Shown: in pieces, positions 6,302 through 11,925 of the stretch | How the letters are laid out: the number at the start of each line of letters is the position of its first letter | Position numbering within the stretch: the first letter of the stretch is position 1 | DNA from: a virus | Direction: 5' to 3' (one strand) | Length of the DNA: 33,322 nucleotides | IMG/VR virus record: IMGVR_UViG_3300025128_007045 | Span: 1-33,322 of that record | Translations under genes and position numbers: made by a program | Notes under the pieces: model-generated | What the model saw: only the letters and a program-made list of their open reading frames with translations | Databases searched by the model: none | What the model was told of the DNA's origin: nothing

Positions 6302-7569
6302 GAACACTTGTATGTATGGCCCCTGACTGTGGCATATCCGTCAGTCAGGACACTGCGTACATCTGGACAAAGCAGAGCCGTATAGCTGCTGGGATACGTG
6401 CGTATCTCACAGTGTGTAGTGCGGCGTGTGAAGCGGCTACAAAAGCTGACATGATACGGAGCAGTGAGCACGGCGATACTATCGCTGTCTCCAGAGGGAG
6501 TGACGCATTCGATGCGGTCGCGACTGAATGGAAAGATAACTATGCAGCGATACGTCTTGACAATGAACTGGTGACGGCAGCTTGGAGAAAAGCTAGGTAC
6601 CGCTGGACCGAATACTGGATTGCAGAATTTGGTAGCCGACCCATGCGGAATATCAGGGAGATTGATATCCGGAACGGGTTGACGAAACTCAAGGTAGCTG
6701 CCAGTACGAAGAGGCGATACCTAAATGTTGCCACTGAGATATTCGAACAGGCGGCAGCCGACGGTATCTTCAAAGGGAATAATCCCACTCTCCGTATTAA
6801 GAAAGCACGCGGCAGAAATGCACAGCTGCAGGACCGCCGAGAAGGCAAGGTCACTCGAAAGGCTCTCCGCTCAGATGAACGAGAGATACTGAGGGCTATG
6901 CTGCCTCGCACTGACTTGCGCCAACGCAACGTGTACGTGGCGACCATGCTTTCTATGTACAGTGGTGCCCGGCGCGGCGAGGTCACGGCATTGACGTGGA
7001 ACAAATGGGATGATGGGTCACTCAGAATCGATCAGGAAATCGTCAAGACTGATGATGGACCGGGCACACCTGAGTACTGGATTTTCAGTCCGGAGACAAA
7101 GTCCGGTGAACCACGAACAGTGCAGGTGATGAGCCCGCAGTTCCTCGACGAGATGTTGACGGAGCACAGGGAGTATCAGAACGAGGTACGGCGCATTACT
7201 GGCATCCACTGGAATGACAACAACTTCATTCTGGCGGATACCTTCGGTGACTTCCTTCGTCCTGACGGGGTCACAAACTCATACCAGAAGGAATGCAAAC
7301 GGCTGCAGATATTCTGGGAACGGCTCGCGACCACGAACAAAGAAACTGGTAAGCGTCCGATGAAAACCCAGTCTCCTGGCTTCCATTATCTGAGGAACAC
7401 GTTTGGCTTTTACATGGCTGATAACGGGTACTCACTAATGGAGATACAGGCAGCGATGGGTCACAAGGATGCACGGACCACAAGTAAATATCTGGTGCCA
7501 GACTCAGAGGCAGTGGCCCAGTCAATCAGGGAGAGGAGTGCTGCATTAGAGAGAGAAGGTGTTGCCTAA
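6298..7569 (+). CDS. int: tyrosine-type site-specific integrase
   Basis: A 423-aa tyrosine recombinase that integrates the phage at the attP just downstream. Catalytic residues are all present: Arg225 in YSGARRGE, Lys268 in ETKSGEPR, His363 and Arg366 in FHYLRNT, His389 in MGHKDARTT and nucleophile Tyr398 in SKYLVP. Residues 70-170 are the core-binding (SAM-like) domain. The N-terminus is unusual: Cys6, Cys11, Cys40 and Cys44 could form a small treble-clef zinc finger in front of, or in place of, the usual arm-binding domain. RBS GAGAGGAGG precedes the ATG, which overlaps the upstream stop as ATGA. The arm-type repeats flanking attP suggest a lambda-like intasome. Confidence 0.95.
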   Translation: MRTLVCMAPDCGISVSQDTAYIWTKQSRIAAGIRAYLTVCSAACEAATKADMIRSSEHGDTIAVSRGSDAFDAVATEWKDNYAAIRLDNELVTAAWRKARYRWTEYWIAEFGSRPMRNIREIDIRNGLTKLKVAASTKRRYLNVATEIFEQAAADGIFKGNNPTLRIKKARGRNAQLQDRREGKVTRKALRSDEREILRAMLPRTDLRQRNVYVATMLSMYSGARRGEVTALTWNKWDDGSLRIDQEIVKTDDGPGTPEYWIFSPETKSGEPRTVQVMSPQFLDEMLTEHREYQNEVRRITGIHWNDNNFILADTFGDFLRPDGVTNSYQKECKRLQIFWERLATTNKETGKRPMKTQSPGFHYLRNTFGFYMADNGYSLMEIQAAMGHKDARTTSKYLVPDSEAVAQSIRERSAALEREGVA

Positions 7570-7581
7570 TGTGCGTTAGGC

Positions 7582-7601
7582 GTCTTGCTTGCAAGCAAGA
7601 C
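7582..7601. repeat. perfect 20-bp palindrome in attP region
   Basis: gtcttgcttgcaagcaagac is a perfect palindrome 12 bases after the integrase stop. No U-tract follows, so it is not a standard terminator, although it could still stop or stabilise the integrase transcript. It contains the GTCTTG core of the arm-type repeats, so integrase binding is another possibility. The first 13 bases are repeated near the right end of the window. Confidence 0.7.
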
Positions 7602-7623
7602 AGGGGGCTAATTAGACTATTTA

Positions 7624-7644
7624 CTGTCTTGTAAAGTGTCTTGT
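7624..7644 (+). repeat. left pair of arm-type sites (CTGTCTTGT)
   Basis: Two near-identical 9-mers, ctgtcttgt at 7624-7632 and gtgtcttgt at 7636-7644, lie in direct orientation 12 bp apart, about 70 bp left of the attP core. Together with four copies on the right side they look like integrase arm-binding sites. Confidence 0.6.
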
Positions 7645-7664
7645 ATAGCGGAAAGAGTAGGAAA

Positions 7665-7865
7665 ATGTTCACGAAGGAATTTAAGGAATCGTTGGCACTA
7701 CTGAACAAAGTAGTGGTGGGCGATACTGGATTCGAACCAGTGACCTCTTGCGTGTCGAACACCGCAGAGAGTTATTACGGGTCCCCATTGAGTGACGATG
7801 AGTATGCGTTTGTCCTTGTATTACTGGAGAAAATGGGAAATGAGGTGTTATACCCCAAGGGATAA
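7665..7865 (+). CDS. doubtful small ORF reading through attP
   Basis: A 66-codon open frame starts at an ATG preceded by TAGGAAA and crosses the attP core, where it reads GDTGFEPVTSCVSN. That peptide is the familiar artefact of translating the antisense strand of a tRNA 3' half, so the middle of the frame is not protein-selected. The ends (MFTKEFKESLALLNKV and SDDEYAFVLVLLEKMGNEVL) look protein-like. Integration would split the frame, so if real it would be made only from unintegrated DNA. I rate it more likely not a gene. Confidence 0.2.
   Translation: MFTKEFKESLALLNKVVVGDTGFEPVTSCVSNTAESYYGSPLSDDEYAFVLVLLEKMGNEVLYPKG
7714..7756 (-). other. attP: attP core: 3' half of a tRNA-Val(GAC)-like gene
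   Basis: Read on the minus strand this stretch gives an anticodon-loop remnant (GACAC), the 3' anticodon strand (GCAAG), a variable loop AGGTC, a perfect T-arm (ACTGG-TTCGAAT-CCAGT), acceptor strand ATCGCCC, discriminator A and encoded CCA. The 5' half of a tRNA is absent. This is what a phage attP looks like when it integrates in the 3' end of a tRNA gene and restores it. It lies 145 bp downstream of the integrase, between two clusters of arm-type repeats. The valine identity rests only on GAC and is tentative. Confidence 0.85.
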
Positions 7866-7886
7866 AAGGAAATTGAAATCGGCTAG

Positions 7887-7931
7887 CTGTCTTGTGAACT
7901 GTCTTGTTTCACAAGACAGCAGCTGTCTTGT
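7887..7931. repeat. right cluster of arm-type sites
   Basis: Four copies of the 9-mer ctgtcttgt: direct at 7887-7895, 7899-7907 and 7923-7931, inverted at 7911-7919. The inverted copy and the last direct copy form a 9-bp stem with a 3-nt loop. Spacing, identity and position about 130 bp right of the core support integrase arm sites. The hairpin could also help separate the converging integrase and lysis transcripts, but no U-tract follows. Confidence 0.7.
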
Positions 7932-8029
7932 CTAGTCTAAGAACTGCTCGCACGCACCAAACACATACACATCTTCGTATGGTTCGTGGTATCTCCGCTG
8001 AACTTTGCATCGTGTACATAGCTCAAACA

Positions 8030-9115
8030 TCACGCGCCCCTCTCGATTCGATAGTACGAACCTCCTGCTGTGAAGCCGGACCCCGTATCAGTCCGAACAA
8101 CTGGCACCAGCTGTGGATGGAACGCTGAGTCCCATACCTCACCAATCAGGAATCCCTGCTGCCAGTTCGCTTTACCTCCCTTGACGTACTCAAGGTCAAT
8201 CCGACACATGCACCCACACTCGTACCAGGCGTGGGTTTTTGCGAACGGATGAAGATCTGTTTTGAAGAACGCACCCAGTCGGTGCGTATGACCATTGACT
8301 CCTGACGAGCCAAAGTTGTCTAAATGTTTCCGTGCTGTGTAGGCGGAGTGTGTGCTGACGTAGTTCCCATGTGTGATGAGGAAGCCAAGAAAATCTATCC
8401 CCGCTCCATAGGGGACGTAGCCGTCCACTCGCTCATCTAAATTGAGCACGGTCGCTAGGTCCTGCACAAGGAATGAGAAGTTGTTTTGCGCAGAGGCTTT
8501 CCAGATGGTGCGGTTGATTCGTTCTTCATGATTGCCATCAATCCAGAAAATCTTGGCACCTGGAATTATTTCTTTATGGCGTTCGATGAGTTCGATTCCC
8601 ATCATGATCTCATCCTGGAGACTGAAGGTTCGATTAGGGTTTTGGTCGAATGTTGACAGCTCGTAACAATCGAGAATGTCTCCATTAAGGAAGATGTAAT
8701 GCGGCTGGTACTCTTCAAGAAATCTGAAGTACGCATCCACCACAGGTATGTCAATAAACGGTAGCTGGAAGTCCGAAGACACGACAACTCGGGAACCTTC
8801 GGGGACTTCTTTAAGTAGCAGTGAACCTCTCGCAATGTAGTTTCGATAGAGTTGCTGCATCTGTGGGTCTGCCGGGCCGCTATTGGCCTTTGAGGCGGCA
8901 TTACGGCACTCCTGTGAGCAGAGTTTCTGGCCGGAACGATAGGGCCTGAAGGTGTTGCCACACTCCTGGCAATCTATTACTTCAGGAGGTGCTGTCCACT
9001 TACTATTATTTTTGCGCTTAGTTGCCAGGCGACAATCGGGACAGTACTTTGTGTTTGGATGTGCGCGGGGAAGGAGAGGTTCCCCGCACACTGTACACGG
9101 TCTACTCTTTGGCAC
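8030..9115 (-). CDS. metallophosphoesterase with two N-terminal zinc ribbons
   Basis: A 361-aa protein of the calcineurin-like phosphoesterase fold. Residues 1-72 hold two zinc-binding units (Cys7, Cys10, Cys25, Cys28 and Cys49, Cys52, Cys66, Cys70). The catalytic domain follows: SSDFQLP (Asp115, with Gln117 where many relatives have His), LNGDILD (145-149), DGNHEER (193-199), ITHGN (247-251) and NGHTHRLG (274-281). The family cleaves phosphomonoesters or phosphodiesters, often in nucleic acids; the zinc ribbons suggest a nucleic-acid or protein-bound substrate, but the true substrate is unknown. The start is GTG overlapping the holin-like gene by 14 nt. It is the last gene of the lysis operon, an unusual place for such an enzyme. 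Confidence 0.85.
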   Translation of the reverse strand: MPKSRPCTVCGEPLLPRAHPNTKYCPDCRLATKRKNNSKWTAPPEVIDCQECGNTFRPYRSGQKLCSQECRNAASKANSGPADPQMQQLYRNYIARGSLLLKEVPEGSRVVVSSDFQLPFIDIPVVDAYFRFLEEYQPHYIFLNGDILDCYELSTFDQNPNRTFSLQDEIMMGIELIERHKEIIPGAKIFWIDGNHEERINRTIWKASAQNNFSFLVQDLATVLNLDERVDGYVPYGAGIDFLGFLITHGNYVSTHSAYTARKHLDNFGSSGVNGHTHRLGAFFKTDLHPFAKTHAWYECGCMCRIDLEYVKGGKANWQQGFLIGEVWDSAFHPQLVPVVRTDTGSGFTAGGSYYRIERGA

Positions 9116-9284
9116 TGCCCAAGTCTCGAGCTACCCGGTAAATTGCCAATGCAATAGCACTGATCACAGGGGTAAATTCTGCTGGAAGGCCAAGGTCAAT
9201 CGTGACATCAGCGACAGCTAAGCAGGCTGCACTGACGGCAATGACGATTAAGTCTCGGACACCCTTCTTCATAGTTCGGTTCAA
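9102..9284 (-). CDS. holin-like two-helix membrane protein
   Basis: A 60-aa protein with a short basic N-terminus (NRTMKKGVRD), two predicted membrane helices (about residues 11-28 and 36-51) separated by an Asp/Pro-containing turn, and a charged tail. Size, topology and position directly after the amidase fit a class II-type holin that would release the endolysin or trigger lysis. The TTG start at 9284 overlaps the amidase stop as TTGA and has GGAGA six bases upstream within the amidase gene; ATG at 9272 is the alternative. I recognise no specific holin family, so the call is from topology and context. Confidence 0.7.
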   Translation of the reverse strand: MNRTMKKGVRDLIVIAVSAACLAVADVTIDLGLPAEFTPVISAIALAIYRVARDLGSAKE

Positions 9285-9979
9285 GACGATTCTCCGATCT
9301 CAGTCAAGGAAGACCTGACTGCATCTACGCTTCCGAGTACACCTTTGGCACTCTCTTCAATGAAGTTGAGTTCATCGGTGATATGGTCACGCCACACCAC
9401 GTCGTTCTGCAGGGCTGTAATGATTCGATGCCTCGGCCACATACTGCCCGGACAATTGGGCTTGGCTGTGTTAATTGAATTGTGTCCGATAACGGTGGAC
9501 TCGTTAGGGGTAATGCCAGCAGTGACGCATATCCATTGTTGTACCTTGATTGACGCCTCGACCATCGCCTCCGGCCAGTGCTCGTCCTCGTCATATACAA
9601 AGTCGTAGGAGTACCTCGGCTCAATCGCGAACCCTTCATGCTCGATAGCAACTGTGTAGTAGTTAGCGTTGCGTTCGGTTGGGGTCTCACGATATAAAGG
9701 CCACGTTGGATTGTGGGTACCACCGCTCGCCCAGGCAGGGTCGAAGATACCGACATGCTGCACTACATGGCCGTCTCGGTTGATTGTGAAGTGTGCACTC
9801 ACATAGTTTGTTGGGGGTCTCTGGTCAGCCCAGCGGAGCATCGTTGTCTGATAGCCCTGCATGATATGACTGACAATGGCAATTGGTTTCATCGTACCGG
9901 CAGCCATGGTTGGATATCCGTAGGCTGCAGTAGGGGCGTGCTTAATGCCTGGATACCATCCCTGAGTGGTCAGACTCAT
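9281..9979 (-). CDS. N-acetylmuramoyl-L-alanine amidase (endolysin)
   Basis: A 232-aa amidase_2/PGRP-type endolysin that cuts the amide bond between N-acetylmuramic acid and L-alanine in peptidoglycan. Visible zinc ligands and core motifs: VSHIMQGY (His38), SAHFTINRDGHVVQHV (62-76), TVAIEHEG (109-116), and IGHNSINTAKPNCPG (His166, Cys176). The C-terminal 40 residues form an amphipathic, probably helical tail rather than a known wall-binding domain. No signal peptide is seen, so release depends on a holin. The ATG overlaps the stop of the preceding 46-aa membrane protein as ATGA. Confidence 0.93.
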   Translation of the reverse strand: MSLTTQGWYPGIKHAPTAAYGYPTMAAGTMKPIAIVSHIMQGYQTTMLRWADQRPPTNYVSAHFTINRDGHVVQHVGIFDPAWASGGTHNPTWPLYRETPTERNANYYTVAIEHEGFAIEPRYSYDFVYDEDEHWPEAMVEASIKVQQWICVTAGITPNESTVIGHNSINTAKPNCPGSMWPRHRIITALQNDVVWRDHITDELNFIEESAKGVLGSVDAVRSSLTEIGESS

Positions 9980-10116
9980 TGCCGCATTTCCCTAAGCAGC
10001 TTCTCGATATGGTGTTGCGCTGCTGAGCCGTGGCAAATGATAGCGAGCACAAGAGCCCACATGTGAACAGCCGCAAAAAAGCCTTGAAATTTGATTTCAT
10101 CGTTAATAAATCCCAT
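9976..10116 (-). CDS. 46-aa single-helix membrane protein, probably leaderless
   Basis: A 46-aa frame, MGFINDEIKFQG then the membrane-like run FFAAVHMWALVLAIICHGSA, and a charged tail HHIEKLLREMRQ. One helix with a short N-terminus suggests a pinholin, antiholin or spanin-like lysis partner, but no family is recognised. Its stop overlaps the amidase start (ATGA). No Shine-Dalgarno precedes it; instead its ATG begins seven bases after the -10 hexamer GATAAT, exactly where transcription should start, so the mRNA would be leaderless. It is the first gene under the promoter that contains the SOS-box-like palindrome. Confidence 0.65.
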   Translation of the reverse strand: MGFINDEIKFQGFFAAVHMWALVLAIICHGSAAQHHIEKLLREMRQ

Positions 10117-10122
10117 ACATAT

Positions 10123-10152
10123 ATTATCTAGAACAAATGTTCTATTTGTCAA
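10123..10152 (-). promoter_or_regulatory. lysis-operon promoter
   Basis: On the minus strand a consensus -35 TTGACA (10147-10152) and -10 GATAAT (10123-10128) are separated by 18 nt. It drives the membrane protein, amidase, holin-like and phosphoesterase genes. The spacer is occupied by the 16-bp palindrome at 10129-10144, so any protein bound there should block RNA polymerase. Confidence 0.75.
10129..10144. promoter_or_regulatory. LexA (SOS) box candidate
   Basis: tagaacaaatgttcta contains GAAC-AAAT-GTTC, which fits the Gram-positive-type LexA consensus (CGAACRNRYGTTYG core) at every core position. It fills the -35/-10 spacer of the lysis promoter. Host LexA binding would keep lysis genes off and release them upon DNA damage. 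A phage-encoded repressor that uses the same palindrome cannot be excluded. Confidence 0.7.
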
Positions 10153-10156
10153 GTGG

Positions 10157-10176
10157 AAATGGTAAAATAGTTACCA
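10157..10176 (+). promoter_or_regulatory. rightward extended -10 promoter with dyad
   Basis: aaatggtaaaatag carries an extended -10 (TGG-TAAAAT, hexamer 10163-10168) pointing at the 96-aa plus-strand gene; the -35 region (TTCTAT, 10140-10145) is poor and overlaps the LexA box. The dyad tggtaa-aatag-ttacca (10160-10176) overlays the -10. The 14-nt block also occurs in the two late promoters. Confidence 0.45.
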
Positions 10177-10203
10177 TAAATATGGAGCGGTGTAATACAA
10201 AAA

Positions 10204-10494
10204 ATGGTGATATACCGGGTCTTTTCCTACACTCCGTTCGGGAGTTCGACATATATCTACGCTAGTGAAGGCGACGCATTGCGTCATTATGAGGAATGGC
10301 AGAATGTCTGGGATGGCGACCCGAATGATTTTGATGACGGCGCACTAAGGTATACCAACCAGTCTGGTTACCTCGTATCAAGCGGCACTGTGCTTGAAGG
10401 AGAGCGAATCAGCTACATCCAGGTACAACGGGAAGAAGTTATTCCTACAGGCGTGCTTGGATATTCAGGAGCAAGGCGACCGCCGCAGCAGTAG
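10204..10494 (+). CDS. small divergent protein of unknown function
   Basis: A 96-aa protein and the only plus-strand gene in the right three quarters of the window. It starts MVIYRVFSYTPF, has a mixed alpha/beta look with an acidic middle (EEWQNVWDGDPNDFDDGAL), and ends RRPPQQ. I do not know the family. It has no Cys, no membrane segment and no HTH. The nearest GGAG is 16 nt upstream, so initiation is weak or unusual. It is transcribed away from the lysis promoter and its 3' end overlaps the XhlA-like gene by 50 nt tail to tail, so its mRNA would be antisense to the end of the tail operon. A regulatory or lysis-control role is conceivable. Confidence 0.55.
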   Translation: MVIYRVFSYTPFGSSTYIYASEGDALRHYEEWQNVWDGDPNDFDDGALRYTNQSGYLVSSGTVLEGERISYIQVQREEVIPTGVLGYSGARRPPQQ

Positions 10495-10660
10495 CCGTAG
10501 CGAAGAGTCCTTTATTACTCTGATGCGTTTCTTCCACATCTTTTAGGCGCTCATCAAAGCGCCCCATCGTGGTGACCAATCCTTCTTTACCATTACCAAG
10601 CAAGCGTGACTCAATCCGATCAAGTCTTCTAATAATCTCTTCGTAATGGAGGTCGGTCAT
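10445..10660 (-). CDS. XhlA-like coiled-coil membrane protein
   Basis: A 71-aa protein with an amphipathic N-terminal coiled coil (YEEIIRRLDRIESRLLG), a charged second helix (GRFDERLKDVEETHQ) and a C-terminal membrane helix (about residues 50-68, FATATAAAVALLLNIQ). This is the build of XhlA/hemolysin-like accessory lysis proteins and of some class III holins. Its ATG overlaps the upstream fibre gene stop (ATGA), so it would be made with the late structural genes, giving a second membrane lysis factor apart from the SOS-linked cassette. The family call is based on topology only. Confidence 0.65.
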   Translation of the reverse strand: MTDLHYEEIIRRLDRIESRLLGNGKEGLVTTMGRFDERLKDVEETHQSNKGLFATATAAAVALLLNIQARL

Positions 10661-11922
10661 GCAGTAATTCCTGTTCCATAATCGTTGATTTGTACGCCAC
10701 CGAACTTCGATGACTCAGCCCCGGCGTTGTCAATGTTGTACAGCATCACCAGGTGGTTGCGAATCTTACACAGATTGCTTTGAGCAGGCAGCGTGTTGTA
10801 TTTCGAACCCCCATTGCCCACAAGTATTGGGTATGGCGTCGTGCTCTGAAGTGTGCCGGTGGCATTGTACTTATATATGTTTGTAATATTGCTTCCGTCG
10901 TGGCCGAGCAGCCAGACGTAGGTCCCGTTAGACCAGATGCCGTACACCATGGTGGGTGTAGCGGCCCAAGCAGTACCCACGGTGATGGTCGTGCCTAAAC
11001 TGTTGTAGGTAAGGGGCACCACCTGAGCGCCTCCGCCTCCATAGTTGGCGGTGTACAACCAGATGGTCGTGCCGTCCCAGGCACTGTGCATAACCGGAGC
11101 AGCCACAGTTGATGTAATTGCTGTGCCTAAAGACACGGCACCTGAGGTGCCTGAGCTAAAGGCCCCTGCTGCGTACCGCTTCACATTGAGTGTGTAGGGT
11201 GAACCTGAGCCACTAAGCTGAAACACATACAGGTATTCTGCTGCGTTGACGTACACACTTTGAATGGCACATCCGTTTACAGCGTTAGTCAGTCCGCTCT
11301 CATCGTAGATCCCGGTGGCACTTGCAATGTTTAGTGAGCTTGGCTCACTTGTATCGGCCATGTCCCACTGCTGGAGTAGACCACCAGTCGTGTCAGGGTC
11401 ATATGCATAGAGCGTGCTGGAGTTCGAGTTAGGACCGCCATCAATAGCTTCACCGGAAAATGCGTAGGGTCGCATGGCGCTAGTCGCAGCTGCTGTGACG
11501 TTTGCGGATTCAATCGCAAAGTTCGAATCGAACAGAGGTCCTACTTTTACTGTGTTGCTGCCATCACCAAACACAAGCGTTTTGTAGGTGGAGTCATAGC
11601 CAACCAAACCTGCGGTAACAATGTTCGGAGTCGCTGACACTGGAAGCTGCAAGGCTCCTGGCGTAGCAGTACCGGTCACTGTCAGGTTGTTGTACACCTT
11701 CGCGTTACCGTTCGAGTCGACATGAAACTTAAGTGCGGACGCGCTGTCTTGTACATAGAAGAAATGACCGCCGGCAGAATCGCTTAATCGCATTACGAAA
11801 TCGCTACCTGACGTCACTACGTGTATCGGGATGTATGTGTTACTTCCCTCAAGCGCCTGTATAAGCTGATTGACATCACTGATTTCGGCTGTTGAGCCTG
11901 AGGTGACCTGATTAAGCGGCAT
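10657..11922 (-). CDS. tail fibre/appendage protein
   Basis: A 421-aa structural protein. The first 125 residues resemble phage fibre N-terminal parts: AEISDVNQLIQALEG, then VMRLSDSAGGHFFYVQDS and KFHVDSNGNAKVYNNLTVTG, short beta repeats typical of trimeric fibres. The remaining 290 residues are rich in Gly, Ser, Thr and aromatic residues with recurring strand patterns (TLYAYDPDT, LYVFQLSG, IWLYTANYGG, VWLLGHDGS) that suggest a beta-propeller-like or jelly-roll receptor-binding region. RBS GGAG precedes the ATG, 3 nt after the preceding stop. Likely role: host attachment. Confidence 0.75.
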   Translation of the reverse strand: MPLNQVTSGSTAEISDVNQLIQALEGSNTYIPIHVVTSGSDFVMRLSDSAGGHFFYVQDSASALKFHVDSNGNAKVYNNLTVTGTATPGALQLPVSATPNIVTAGLVGYDSTYKTLVFGDGSNTVKVGPLFDSNFAIESANVTAAATSAMRPYAFSGEAIDGGPNSNSSTLYAYDPDTTGGLLQQWDMADTSEPSSLNIASATGIYDESGLTNAVNGCAIQSVYVNAAEYLYVFQLSGSGSPYTLNVKRYAAGAFSSGTSGAVSLGTAITSTVAAPVMHSAWDGTTIWLYTANYGGGGAQVVPLTYNSLGTTITVGTAWAATPTMVYGIWSNGTYVWLLGHDGSNITNIYKYNATGTLQSTTPYPILVGNGGSKYNTLPAQSNLCKIRNHLVMLYNIDNAGAESSKFGGVQINDYGTGITA

Positions 11923-11925
11923 AAT

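Larger units (their letters stand above)
7570..8029. other. 460-bp intergenic attP region
   Basis: Between the convergent integrase and phosphoesterase genes. It holds the 20-bp palindrome, two groups of arm-type repeats, the tRNA-like core and a doubtful small ORF. Nothing is recognised in the last 98 bases (7932-8029), and no clear intrinsic terminator was found for either converging transcript. Confidence 0.75.

Noticed and set aside
7714-7756. A functional tRNA gene
   Set aside because: Only the 3' half (anticodon-loop remnant to CCA) is present; no D-arm or 5' acceptor strand is found upstream on the minus strand. It is an att core.
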